Of a stretch of DNA of 64,000 bases, positions 1 through 12,184 are shown in pieces. Numbering within the stretch: the stretch's first letter is position 1; each line of letters opens with the position of its first letter. A model generated the notes under the pieces. It worked only from the letters and a program-made list of their open reading frames with translations, made no database searches and was not told the origin of the DNA. Source of the stretch: Panagrolaimus kolymaensis (lineage: Eukaryota > Nematoda > Chromadorea > Rhabditida > Panagrolaimidae); the NCBI GenBank assembly GCA_028622995.1, contig JAJQJQ010000005.1, forward strand, positions 1,984,001-2,048,000. Reading direction: 5' to 3'. A program made the position numbers and the translations under genes.

Positions 1-1880
1 AAAAAAGGCATTTTGAAAGTTTTTTTTCAAAACTTGTCAAACTTCATTTTCGATTTGCCTTCAATTTCATTCTTCATATTTTTGGCTTCTAAATATTTTC
101 CTGAATCAAAAATCATGGCAACATCATCAACATTAGAATATTATCCATTTCTTCGAATGTTATCAAAAATGAGCCATCAAGCTGCTCAAGCTGTATATAA
201 AAAATCTGTACCATCGACGCTTTTTACTTTGAATATGTTGGATCAAACTGTGAAAGATGTTATTAATTTTTTGATTACCACGACTCCTATGTAAGCTTTT
301 TGTTTGAATTGTGATCATGATGTATTTTATGAAGGTTTTTGTTTTCAGGAAAGTCGATGAAATATGTCCTCCTGAAATGAAGCCGAAAGTTCGAGAAATT
401 TTGGAATTTTTAGCTGTTTTGAAGATCGTTTACATTCAAGATGGTGTTACTACTCTTTGTGTGAGTTATTATTTTTTATTTTGTGAATTTTGTGTTAAAA
501 CCATGACTTTAGTAAACTCACTATTGCTCGATCAATCACATTTCTTGAGATTCCAACTAACAATATTGTTTTTTAGCCAAGTTTTCGTCAATCATTCACT
601 TATGCCATAACTCGTCGACAAAAAAATTCAACAAATTTCGACCAAATTTCTAATAGCAATGATAAAAAATCTGTTACTGTTACTTTGCTGTTTCAAAAGG
701 GAAATGAAAGATGGGATTCAATTTTGAAGTTTTTGATTGAACCGAATTCAAGCGATGGAAATAGCATCAGTGCGAATACAACGACGGTGTTTAAAGAATT
801 GAAATATCTTCAAACTTCAGCGAATGGTCAAAATGATATTACTTCCAAAGGTTTTCAATTTCTTTTACAAGGACGCCATGCTCAAATATGGTTTTATCTT
901 AGTGCTTATTTGAAACATATTATGAAAGAATATCCACAGCATGCTCCTGATATTATTGATATCTTCTGTTCTCTTGTTATGCTTGCTCCATCTTTACCAA
1001 GTAATGCTTTTTTTGTTGATATTTTGAGTCGATACTAAACTTTCTTCTTTCAGGTAATATTTCTAAAACTTCTTACTTCGCGAAAGCTGTGAACGATGAA
1101 AGAAAAGAAATGCCGTATAAGCTGCCCAACAACTATCCTCACAAAATTGTCAATGAATTTTTCATGCATATGAGAGAACTTGGATTTATTTACATTCGGA
1201 AGCGAAAAGATGGGTAAGATTTACTCTTTTCTTTCATAACTTAATATTATAATTCTTTTACAGGTACTTCTTTCTTACACCAATCTTATCAATGCTTCGT
1301 AATACTGGCTCTGTTGCTGTTCATCAAAATCTTCAAACATCTAAGAATGATGGTTTTCTTGTTACTGAATCGAATTACCGCATCTATGCATACACAAATG
1401 ATCATCTTCAACTTGCAATTTTGAACACGTTTACTGAACCCGATGGTGCATTTTCTGATATGGTTATGTCAGTACTTACAAGAAGTTCAGTTCGACGAGC
1501 ATTTGAACTTGGAATTACTGCTGGCCAAATTATTGCTTTTATGCGTTCAAATTCTCATCCAATTGCAGTTGAAAAATTTGGTGCTACTGGTTGTGTACCG
1601 CAAACTGTTGTTGATCAGGTTAGTTCAATGCTTTGTTAAAACAATGATAAATCTTTTCTTTTAGATAAATCTTTGGGAAGTTGAAAGATCGCGATTTACT
1701 CATACACCTGGTATTTTGTATTCAAATTTTGCAACACGTAATGAATTTTTGAGTGCCCTGGATTATGCAAAGAAAGCTGGAACGCTCAAATGGTCATCAG
1801 CACAAGATCGTCAAATGATTGCGGATGCTGAAACTCATCAAGCTTTCAAACTTTGGTGGTCAACGACGAAGAAACATTAG
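1..1880 (+). CDS. GTF2H4: TFIIH subunit 4 (p52/Tfb2), 5' end outside window
   Basis: General transcription and nucleotide-excision-repair factor subunit; in TFIIH, p52 anchors and stimulates the XPB helicase. Six exons are readable: 1-290, 349-460, 577-1000, 1054-1213, 1264-1618 and 1665-1880, giving about 518 visible codons. Family landmarks seen in order are the N-terminal block with LSNFIFDLP, the block ITSKGFQFLLQGRHAQIWF, then the C-terminal stretch with NYRIYAYT, ITAGQIIAFMRSNSHP and INLWEVERSRF, which matches the Tfb2 C-terminal region that pairs with p8. The reading frame is open to base 1 and the human protein has a short N-terminal part before this point, so the true start lies upstream; the ATG at 115 falls inside conserved sequence and is not the start. 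A polyadenylation-like AATAAA follows near 1935. The next gene begins 175 bp downstream on the same strand. Confidence 0.93.
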
Positions 1881-2054
1881 CTTCCTTTATTGTACTTTAT
1901 CATCATTGAATTTTTATTGTTTTATTTTTTGTATTAATAAATATTTGCTTATTATTCTTTGCTTTATTGTTGCATTTCATCTGTATTCCTCTTCTGTTTT
2001 CATATCTTCTCTTCATTGTGTCTTCTTTATCCATTCATTTATTACCATATTTAG

Positions 2055-2895
2055 ATGGATGAACATGAAAAGCTTCATTATAAATCTTTCTTTCGATGTC
2101 AATCATATTTGTTTAAATATCAACCCAGTGAGTTATTTACTTGTCTTCCATTTCCATATACTTACTTTGAATTAATTTTTCAGAAAACTTTGTTGCTGAA
2201 AGAGCTTATATTTGTGATACTTGCAACAAACAATTTGATCGACTTTATGAACCGATAATGAAGTAGGGTTTTTTAATCTTTTTTTTACCATTTATGATTC
2301 ATTTTTTTAGATTTTTGGCTGCTGTTTCTAATGCTAAATCACAAAATATAAAAATTCCACGTATACCAGATGATATCAACACTATTGAAAAGTCACTTCA
2401 ATCTTTAAAATTCAATCAAGATGTCAACGATGCTAAAGAAATTTTACGCAAAGGCACACATATTCTTGAACGTGCAATTGGTAAGTTTATTTCTTTTGAT
2501 AAGGTTGTTGTAATGATAAAAGGCAATATTTTTTAGATATCACACAAACAGCACCATCTTTAACAAAAGTTCATGATTCCAAATTAATGAAAGCTCTTTT
2601 TCGAAATGAAAGCCGTATCATACAATTACCAAAAATTTATGGTACTCGAATGTTTAAAGAACTTCATTTAATTAGTTCAATGACATATGCTGATAAACAT
2701 GGTATTGAAGAACTTACAACTGTTGAAAAAGATGATGTTGATGATTTTCTTCTTTCTCTAAAGCGAGAACCATCAGAATTTATTAAATCTGGAGCACCAT
2801 CAAAAGCTGAAAATGTTAAACTTGATGATAGTATTTCTCAAATCATTGAAGATATTGATGCTGAATGTTATGAAAAATTTAACGGAGATTTTTAA
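2055..2895 (+). CDS. Unrecognised protein of about 226 aa, possible operon member
   Basis: Four exons (2055-2127, 2184-2262, 2311-2480, 2537-2895) join in one frame with normal splice signals. I do not recognise the family. Visible traits: an N-terminal half with one CxxC pair (ICDTCNKQF), a middle predicted helical part, and an acidic C-terminal third with DDVDDF and IIEDIDAE. No signal peptide or membrane segment is evident. The ATG at 2055 stands directly after TATTTAG, which would suit spliced-leader trans-splicing, and lies only 175 bp after the TFIIH p52 stop codon, so it may be a downstream operon gene. AATAAA occurs at 2955. Confidence 0.75.
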
Positions 2896-3213
2896 CTTTT
2901 TTTTTATTGTTGTAACTTTTTTTTATTGTTCATTTTTTTTACGGGTTTTGATGTTAATAAAATAACGGAGTATGCTCCTCTTTCATAGCTTTTTGCAACA
3001 AAAAAAAAATGTGTTCACGTTTCGTTTTGAAAGTTGTTTACTTTTTTGTTTTCAACTGAAATATTTGTTTGTTGTTGTTTTGATGCGTTATGTTCCTTTC
3101 TCTCTTTTTTTGTGTGACAAAAATAGGAAGAAACTTTATTTTTCTCTAATAATTTTTCATTTCTTCCATTCTAGGATATCAGAGACTCGAAATTTGTAGT
3201 CACTTTCCAACAA
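2896..3213. other. Intergenic, no gene seen
   Basis: T-rich 3' flank of the unrecognised gene with an AATAAA at 2955, then the upstream region of the SPATA20-like gene. No coding signal or repeat was seen. Confidence 0.5.
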
Positions 3214-6200
3214 ATGAAAAGCCGTTTATCTGGATTATTAAAATTTACTCCAAGATTATCGTTAGTTTTTAGTTGCTTATTTTTGGATTTAGCTTAATCT
3301 CATTAACGTTTGATTGATTTAACGAGGATGTTAACATTTTTGTGTGTGTTTGTTTATTAAAAATTCATTTTTTGTTTCATTTTAGCGCAATGGCAGGACA
3401 TTCACCTAATGCTCCAGCTAATAGATTAGCACAAGAAAAATCACCTTATTTACTCCAACATGCTCGAAATCCTGTTGATTGGTAAGCTTATTTTTGGTTC
3501 CTTTATTGGCATTAGAAGAAATCCGATCGTCTTTACTTTTGATGCATTTATCTTCATACATGGCTTTTAATGCCTCGACAAATTCGTTTATCTTCTTTTT
3601 TTTACTTGCTAAAACATCGTTATTTTAGGTATCCATGGGGAGAAGAAGCTTTTCGTGTTGCAAAAGAAACAAATCGTCCAGTTTTTCTTTCTGGTAAACT
3701 TTCACATTCTTCTTGCATTGCTTGATCCAAACTTATTTTTAGTTGGCTACAGTACGTGTCATTGGTGTCATGTTATGGAACGTGAATCTTTTGTTGATCC
3801 AGAAATTGCTAAAATAATGAATGATAATTTTATTAATATCAAAGTTGATCGTGAAGAACGTCCTGATGTCGATAAATTGTATATGACTTTTGTTGTTGTA
3901 AGTTTATTTTCATTTTTGTTATTTTTGTGTGTTAAAAGTTGAAAATTTTTAGTCTGTTACTGGACATGGAGGTTGGCCTATGTCAGCATTTTTAACTCCT
4001 GATGGTGAACCACTCACCGGTGGAACATATTTTCCACCTAATGATTCATTTGGAAGTATGGGATTCAAATCAGTTTTACGTCTTGTGGCTGAACAGGTTA
4101 GTTTAGTTTTATCAAAAGAATTTTAAAGAGTTGTTCAACATATTTTTTTTAGTGGAAAAATAACAATGATTCGGTACTTGCTCAAGGAAAAGCTCTTTCA
4201 AGAGCAATTCAAAAAGAATTAATGCCAAAACCAGGTGAAACACCATCAGCAAATTCTATGCTTCAAGAAGCTCACGAACACCTTGTTAAAACCTTTGATG
4301 AAGAACATGGCGGCTTTGGATATCATATGAAGTTTCCTAAACCAGGTAAATTTGGAAGAGAGTTTGCAATAGGATAGTTTTCTTTATTCACTCTAATCAT
4401 AATAACTTTTAGTCGATTTGGAATTCCTTCTCTATTATTACAAGCATCACAGTCAAGTAGAACCTGGTCAATTTGCGTTAAATGCCGTTGATAAAACTCT
4501 CAATGAAATTGATCGAGGTGGAATTCATGACCATTTGGGAAAAGGTTTTCATCGTTATGCCGTCGATAAAGCATGGAAGATTCCGCACTATGAAAAGATG
4601 CTTTATGATCAAGGGCAACTTTTATCTGTTTATTCAAATTTTTATAAAGTCAAAGGAAAGTATGAATCCGTTATTGAAGATATTATTGACTATGTTAAAA
4701 CTAATTTGACTCATAAGGTTTGTTTTATGGTACATATTTTTGGTAATACAAAGTTTTTGTTTCAGCTTGGTGGTTTCTTTAGTGCTGAAGACGCTGAATC
4801 TTATCCGAATGAAAAAGCAACAACGAAAAAGGAAGGAGCTTTCTATGTTTGGTCAGAAGAAGAACTCAAAAATGCTCTTACGAATGAACAATTTCAAGCT
4901 TTCAAACGTTATTACAATATTGTTCCAGAAGGTAACGCTCCAGGTGGTTCTGATCCTCGTGGTGAACTTCGTGAAAAGAATACTCTTTTCATTGGACAAA
5001 GCTCCCCTGAAACTCTGGCAGAAGAAATGAAAATGAGTACCGAAGATTTTATGGCCTTAATTAATGAAGCAAAGAAAATCCTTAATGCTAAAAGAAATGA
5101 AAGACCTCGACCTGGATTGGATAACAAAATTATTACATCATGGAACTCTTTAATGATTTCCGGTTTAACAACTGCTTATGGAGCTTTCCCAGATAGAAAG
5201 GAATATCTTGAAATGGCGCAAAAGGCTGTGAAATTTTTGAAGGTACATTTGGTTGATGATCAAGATCGACTTTTGCGTACTGCTTATTCTGATGAAAAGG
5301 GTGAAGAAGTTGTACAAATGTAAGTTTAATTACGCATCAAACGATGGCATATTTCTTTTATTATGTTTAACTTTTTAGTTCAAAACCAATTCTTGCATTT
5401 TCTGATGATTATGCATTTTTGATTCAAGCCCTTCTTGATCTTTATGAAACTGATTTTGATGAATCACATCTTCAATGGGCTGTCAAACTTCAAAATGAAA
5501 TGGATGAACACTTCTTTGATAAGCAACACAATGGCGGTTATTTCAATAGTCGTGATACTGAAACTACTATCTTCGCTCGATTACAAGAAGATCAAGATGG
5601 AGCTGAACCATGTGCAAATTCCGTGGCTGCAACAAATTTGCTTCGATTAAGTGATATCCTTGGTGATAAAGAATATCGTAAGAAATGTGGTGATATTTTT
5701 AATGGTCATGCTAAACGGCTAAAAGAACATGCTTATGCTCTTCCCAAAATGGTTTTAGCTGCAAATCGTTATGCTTCTTCTGCTATGCAAGTAAGTTTTT
5801 AATGGAGAGTTACTTCGTACAATGGCTTTTTTATTCAAACTTTTGTTCGCTGATAAAAATCAATTTTTAGATTGTTGTTGTTGCACCAAAAGAAAATGAT
5901 ACTCTTGGACAACAAATGCTTCGAGCTATTTCATCAAAATATGTTCCAGATAAATCTGTTATTTATCTTTCACCAAATGTTCTAGGTTTAACAGCTTTTC
6001 TTTCTTTTCATTACTCACCATCACTTTTTAGAACATGAATTCCTTTTATCAAAAAATCCAGATTTGAAACAACAATTAGAAGTTGGAAAAGAAGCTCCTG
6101 CTGTATTTATTTGTGAAAATTTTACGTGTTCAATTCCTATTCGAAGTTTGGATGATTTAAAAAACCGACTTACTGCTATGTCAACTGAACATCGACCACC

Positions 6201-6240
6201 TCGTGAAAATACTCAACCCGAAGAAACTGAAACTAAATGA
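3214..6240 (+). CDS. SPATA20: SPATA20-like thioredoxin-domain (DUF255) protein, likely mitochondrial
   Basis: Two-part family protein: an N-terminal thioredoxin-like DUF255 domain and a C-terminal (alpha/alpha)6 glycosidase-like barrel. The conserved core is complete: [20 protein letters not shown], the redox motif [49 protein letters not shown] and SAEDAES, through to [12 protein letters not shown] near the C terminus. The biochemical reaction of the family is not established. I chose the start at 3214 rather than the ATG at 3390: a 47 bp exon (3214-3260) splices in frame to 3386 and adds [16 protein letters not shown], a basic, hydroxylated, acid-free stretch typical of a mitochondrial presequence. 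Introns are short with TTTTTAG acceptors. AATAAA at 6379. Confidence 0.93.
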
Positions 6241-7617
6241 AAAAGAGTACTTTTGGATAAATGATTATTTAAAGAAGCGTTAGATTTCGAGCAAATGATA
6301 GTTTTTTTGGTTTTTGTGTTATTCTTTGGTTTTGTTTATTATAATGCTTTTATGTAATTGTTTAGAATTGTACATAAAAATAAATGTCTAAAAGATTTTA
6401 ATGTTGTTTTTGCGTCTTCATGTTCATCTCTTTTTTTTATGTTCGCTTTAAAAACTTACCATAATCTTGCCATTAGCATCGAGAAAGAAAATTAATTAGA
6501 TAGAAATCCTGGAGTTCTTTTATTAAATTTATGAAGGCTTAAGATTTTGATCAAACTTTAGATTTGGTCATTTTATTGTTCTTGGTTGTTTATTATTGAT
6601 TCTAAGTAATCATGAAAATGAATGTGCAAAAAGATTTTTTTTATTATTGTTAAAAGGCGTCAAAGATTTGACTTGAGCTAATAAAAAAGTTTTCCTTGAT
6701 GTGACAAGTCTTTTTTACGTTTTACTTTCTTCTTTTTTCTCCTCCTCTCAGATTTCAATTATTTAACTTTGCAAAACAAAAATAAAAAAATAAAAGCAGC
6801 AATGAAAGATTTTTTAAATCCTTCTTGTTTGCTTTTTTATGTATGTTGTGTTGCTGTCGGTTTTTTTATTTTTTCGATCAGAGCCTCGAAGAAGAAAGAG
6901 GAATGAAGGAAAGAAAAACGTTTGATGATGATGATGCCACAAAAAAAAATGAGAATGAAAATGTTAGCAAGATTTTTTACTTCTTGACTCAATCTTGTTC
7001 GAGGGATGAAAAAAATTAAAGGGAGTGTCCCAAACGATGAGAAAACCCTTACAGCGGGTGTTCCTAGCCCGAAAGTTTTTCTTCACTGTCTCAAAGTCTT
7101 ACAAAGTTTTACAAAGTTTTTTCAAAAGCTTACGAAATTTTCTCAAAATGCTACAAAAAGCTACAAAAATTCGTAGCACTTTGTAAGCTTTTGAGACAAT
7201 GAAACTTTCGGGCTAGGAACACCCGTCGTAGTAAAATTATTCTCATCGTTTGGGACACTCCCTTTAAAGCGATCGAACAAGAGAGCAAGAAAAAAAAAGA
7301 AAGAAAAGAAGCAGCAGTTGTTTATCCGTGATCGAGTTTATCCAATTTTCCAAGCTATCTTTATTTTTATTTTTTTTAACGTGTGTGTTTTAGTTAGAAA
7401 AATTTCTAACTAAAATCCTTCCTCTTCTTCGAATGATAAAATAGGATAGGAGATAACTAATAGCTCTTTTTTCTGCCACCATTTATTTTTTTTTATCTTC
7501 GAAGAAAAACAGCTTTATTTATTTTTTAGTTTTGTTCATTTTTTTTAGCTGCATGCAGTAGTTTGTTTTGCTTTTTTGTTGTTGTTGAGAAAATTTAACC
7601 CTAAAAATTTATTACGA
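6241..7617. other. Intergenic, contains one MITE
   Basis: AT-rich spacer between the SPATA20-like gene and the ion channel gene. Apart from the fold-back element at 7016-7267 I see no gene; the remaining open frames are short and low in complexity. Confidence 0.5.
7016..7267. mobile_element. Fold-back MITE with TTAA (or TA) target duplication
   Basis: The element is almost one long inverted repeat. The left end reads AGGGAGTGTCCCAAACGATG and the right end is its exact reverse complement, flanked on both sides by TTAA (7016-7019 and 7264-7267). Matching continues inward through GGGTGTTCCTAGCCCGAAAG (left) and its complement (right), with small differences. There is no coding capacity, so it is non-autonomous. 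A TTAA duplication would fit piggyBac-type and a TA duplication Tc1/mariner-type mobilisation; the sequence does not decide between them. Confidence 0.85.
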
Positions 7618-9747
7618 ATGGGTCCAATCAAATCTCCTCCAATATGGAGTATTCTAATTATTTTTGCTGTTTTAAGGTAAAAAATTTGTTTGAGATTTAA
7701 AAGCTTGAAAATAAAAATGTGTGTTTTAGTCAAGCTTATATTCATGCATCAATTCATCAAAAAGCACTACGTTCCCGTCAAATTGGAACGACATCACAAA
7801 TTTTAAGTCGAATGTTTGGTGATTATGATGCTCAAACTCGGCCACCCGTTAGAGGTATGAGAATTTGATTTGATTATTAAGGGAACAAAAATTTAGCACA
7901 AAAACACAAAGTTTTAGCCTAAAATTTAGATTCGTTACTATTTTAGTTTCATTTTAAACGCTTTTTTTAGACTCTGCTGAACATTCAGCCATCGTAGTCA
8001 TAGTTTCGGTTTACATTAATCGAATTGATTGGAATGATGATACAGCCACGGTGGATCTTTATTTGCGTCAACAATTCGAGGATTCTCGTTTGGCATACGA
8101 TGTGGATGCAAGAGAAAATATTGATGAAATTGCAATTCCTTCAAATAATCCCATTTGGAGCCCAGATATTTATTTTACCAATGCTGAAGAACTTCCAGCT
8201 AATGGTCGTAAACGGGTTATCATTGAACCAAGTGGTTTTGTTAGAATCAATGAACAGTAAGGAATTTAGATTCGGATTTTGATTGGGTGAATTAAAAGTG
8301 TTTTTTTAGACGCCGTCTCGTTGTCCCAGTTGAAAGTGGCAGTTCATTCCCATTCAAAAATAGCCGATCATTACATTTAAAAATTTCAAGCTTCAAGTAA
8401 GCTAATTTATTTTGAGGCAATAAAATATTTTGATTTTTATGAGCCAGCTTTTACACGCTATTCCACTTTTTCAAAAACTCTCAAAGTCAAAATTGTTTTA
8501 AAAACTCATACTTTTTTCCACAAAAATTTACATCTCCATTTTTTAGATACACAATTGATGATGTTGTTTTCCTTTGGGCTAATTCTGGACCAACCATTGT
8601 TCCAGTTGAAACTTCGAAAGAACTTCTTGAATCTCCATTCGCTTTTACTGAAGCTAATGCAGGAGATTGTGTTGGAAATTATACTTTTGGAGTTCATTCA
8701 TGCGTGGATGCAGAAATTATTTTTGAAGGATCATCATCCGATGGTTTTATGCGACTCTTTTTGCCTTCATTATTTTTAGTTTTTGCTAGTTGGCTTCATT
8801 TCTTTGTTCATGGTTCATGGTCGGTTCCTCGAACCTTTTCTGCTGCAATACCATTCTTTATTTTTGCTGCCATTCATGTAAGTTTATTGCAGTGATTGGA
8901 TTTGGTAAATTCGAAGCAAAGTAAAGAAAAAAAGAAAATTTTAAAAATCAAAAATTTTGAAATTTATATTTCCCATTTTTGTTGTTACAATTTTTGTAGC
9001 TTCGATGTTCCTCCATCAGGAAGTGAAGTTAGTTTCTCGAAATTTCTTTGCTGCTAAAAATAATTATCTTCCGCAAAAACAAAAAAAGTGAACACAACAG
9101 TTTTTATGGAATAAGAAAAAAGTCATGCTGTCTTTTTTTTTCTAAACACAAAAGCAAAAAATTCTTTTCTCATTGTTTCCGAGTTTTCCAAACAAAAAAA
9201 TTAATTGTTCATTTTAAAAAGCAATGACATAAGTTTTTCGATGATTTGAATTCCATGCATCAAAGTTCAAAACAAAACTACAAACTTCTAAAAAATAATA
9301 ATAAATTTTGCAAATTGCAACATCCATTGAGCTACCGTGAATTACATGCTTTGCCTCATTCAAGTCCAATAATCTCCACTAAATTTTTTTCAGCTATTTT
9401 ATCCTAGACTTACTTATGGTTCATGCGCAGCAAAGAATTTCTTATTTGGATGTTTAATTTTTACATTTTTATCTTTGGTTGAATATTTCCTTGTTATTGC
9501 ATGCGGAGTTCATCGCAAAATTACTCGTTATCATCCACTTGGAGTTGGAGTTAGAGATGGTTCAGCTGAACCTCTTTCCACTGTAGTCACAAATCAACCA
9601 ATTGAAAATGAAATAATTGAAAAACCCACCACCACTAAATGCTCTCGATTTGCTGGAAATAATGGACTTGATATTATTTCTCGAGTTGCTTTTCCCATTT
9701 TGTTTTTAATCTTTTTAATTGTTTTCTTTATTTGGTATCTTATTTAA
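7618..9747 (+). CDS. Divergent pentameric ligand-gated ion channel (Cys-loop family) subunit
   Basis: About 413 aa from six exons (7618-7676, 7730-7854, 7971-8256, 8310-8396, 8547-8877, 9394-9747). It starts with a signal peptide (MGPIKSPPIWSILIIFAVL). The extracellular domain has loop-A sequence WSPDIYFTNAEE and the block YTIDDVVFLWAN; just before M1 is the second cysteine pair typical of glycine/GluCl-type subunits (DCVGNYTFGVHSC). M1 (LPSLFLVFASWLHFF), M2, M3 (LIFTFLSLVEYFLVIA), a short M3-M4 loop and M4 (AFPILFLIFLIVFFIWYLI) are present. Oddities: both cysteines of the signature Cys loop are absent (V and S at the expected places), and M2 lacks the PAR motif and the usual leucine. The ligand cannot be told from the sequence. 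Confidence 0.88.
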
Positions 9748-10351
9748 AGAAAGAATCTTCTTTTATAAGTAATTTCTGAAACTTGAAAAATGCTTGTTTT
9801 TTTAGCTAATCGAATAGGCTGCTTTTTTAAATTAATAATCTCTTCTTTTTTTTACAATCATACATATGTATTTTATAAGTTTGGCATACAGTATTTATGT
9901 TTTTTTACATTGTGATAGAATGGAAATTTACAAGCTTACCAAAAATTAGTATCACATTGTTATAAAACATCACATACTTTGTTGTCATTTTGATTTTTTC
10001 TTTCGTGATTATTGTTATTGCTTTATCAAACTTCGAATTTTCTTTTCGTAAAATATTTTTTTACTGCTTTAAAACCCTTTAACAACTACTGCCGTTAATG
10101 GTATATTTTCATTGCGTGTTAAATGAGTGTGTTTCTGTATCAGCATCTCGACTTTTTATATAGCTATTGTATTCTCTCCATTGTCTCCAAGAAAAGTTTA
10201 TAAAATAAAAATTTATTAATTAATCTTATTAACAGAAGTAAAAAATATTTTAAACATTTAAACATATAAAAATTGCAAAATTTTGTATTTACAATAAGTA
10301 ATTAGTAAGGCAACGAGTTTTTCTTTTTTGTTCATTGATGATTTGCTATTA
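9748..10351. other. Convergent intergenic region
   Basis: 3' flanks of the receptor gene (+) and bre-4 (-). T-rich, no gene or repeat recognised. Confidence 0.45.
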
Positions 10352-12184
10352 TTATTCAGCTCTCCATTCTTTAGGTGGAAGACCAACATCAACGATGAGA
10401 TGATAATATAATGGTTTGACATCCAATTTAACAATATTCCATTTACCCGTATCATTTAAACCATCGTGTTCCCATCGAGTTCCTGCAGTTCCAAGAAGCT
10501 TATAACTAAAAAAAAATCAAATCATAAAGGTCATTATAAAAGCAGCAAAGTGAAACTTGCATCAATTTTGGCGCGGTTCTTTTTCTTTTACCATGTTTGA
10601 GCATCGAAAATCGTGCAAATGCTTGATTCGGTCTTTCAATAGTAAAATTTTGTGATAAAAGTCGTTTTCCCTTAAAACAAAAAGATTAACAACAACGGCA
10701 TGAAATAATTAAACAAACCATATCGTCATCTTCTCCGCCCCAGGCCCAATAAAGATTTGAATAGCCATTGATTGAGCGATAATCATCCATGGTTAAAGCT
10801 AATACACCACCCACAAGTTCATTGTACCATAGCCTAAAAAGTAAACATAATTATTGTATTCGAGAACATCATAAGTGCAACAGTTTGAAAATCATAGTAA
10901 TCAGTTGTAAAGGTAGAATAAAGCTTACTGATATCCAAGATTACTAACAAATGCACCAATATGCCTTGGTTGTTCAGGACAATCATAAGGAGTTCTATCA
11001 TCTTGTGGAAACATATCAACATCATGAAAGATTACACAATCAACTTTAAGCTTTTCAGCTAAACGAAATGCAGCATTCATAATTCGACCTTTATTGAACA
11101 AGTCATTCCCATACTGAAAAACAAAACGAAATTCATTATCTTCCAAAGCAACAAAGAAACTTACTTGTTCAGTAACAATAAATCGAAAATCAAGAAGTTG
11201 AGATTGCATGATGGGAAGAAGGAAATCTAATAATCGCACCAAATGAGAATATCGATCACGATATGGAATAACAACAGCAACCTTTCGTTTTGAACGACAA
11301 TGGGCTGGTTTCCAATGACCACCAGGTTGAATATCAGGATGTGCTTCAGCAACTTCTTCTTCTTGTAAATCTTCAATTATGAGGCTTGCTTGACCAACGT
11401 GACCTTCTAAAAATGGTTATGATTAGTAACACAAAGAAAAGATCTTGCGGTAAAAATAAACACAAAATGCAAGGTTTAATAACAAAATAATTGCTGGAAA
11501 TAACTGTAGACCCAAATGCACCCAAACGATTAACGGCATACTTCCCATAATCCTTTACAACAAAATGCATAAGCAATGATCACGCATTTTTGAATGGAAC
11601 AAAAACACTCTTTTTCCACCGTAAAAGACATAATCGCCTTATCAGCATCAATCAAAATTGTGAACTTTAAAAGACCAGCATTCGCACCCACAAACAAAAA
11701 ACAAACAATCAAAACTAACTCAATTCTTTGTTATCATCGATTGCGGGACATACAGGTAATGATGATTCAAGTTTCTGTTCTTCATCTTGACTTAATACTT
11801 CAGCTGCTAATGGTTTATTTGCTTCTTTCGTAGTTGGTTTAATTGCATTTACTTTATTTAATTCTTCTGCACTTATTTGAGGAGGTAATATTATTGTTTT
11901 TCTAAAAAATAAATCAATGAAAATCAAACAAACATAAACAAAAGAATGAGCACTTACCTTGTAATGTTTTGAACTTGAGGTGTTAGTACTTCATCATCGC
12001 TAATTTGAAGAGCACTTTTATATATGTTATTGCTATATGAAATATTTGAAGGTGTAGTTGATGAAGATGAAAATATTAGTAGAGATAGCCAATAAAGGAA
12101 TCCAATAATACCAAGAACAAAAGCTATTCGACGAAATTTACTTCCAGCACGTAATAAATTGAAGATAGAATTTCGAAAGAACAT
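10352..12184 (-). CDS. bre-4: Beta-1,4-N-acetylgalactosaminyltransferase BRE-4-like (GT7)
   Basis: Golgi type II membrane glycosyltransferase. The family builds beta-1,4-GalNAc linkages on arthro-series glycolipids in worms. The N terminus has a short basic cytosolic part and one membrane anchor (IAFVLGIIGFLYWLSLLIF), then a low-conservation stem. The catalytic domain is intact: VAVVIPYRDRYSHL, the metal-binding FHDVDMFPQDDRTPYDC, ahead of RHIGAFVSNLGY, then WAWGGEDDDM, and the C-terminal PLYYHLIVDVGLPPKEW. The stop codon is at 10352-10354 and the start at 12182-12184. A splice-acceptor-like sequence about 70 bp before the ATG (near 12254) suggests a 5' UTR intron or trans-splice site. It diverges from the mitochondrial bL20 gene. 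Confidence 0.94.

Noticed and set aside
115..117. ATG at 115 as start of the TFIIH p52 gene
   Set aside because: Residues before it in the same open frame match the conserved p52 N terminus, so the gene continues beyond the left edge.
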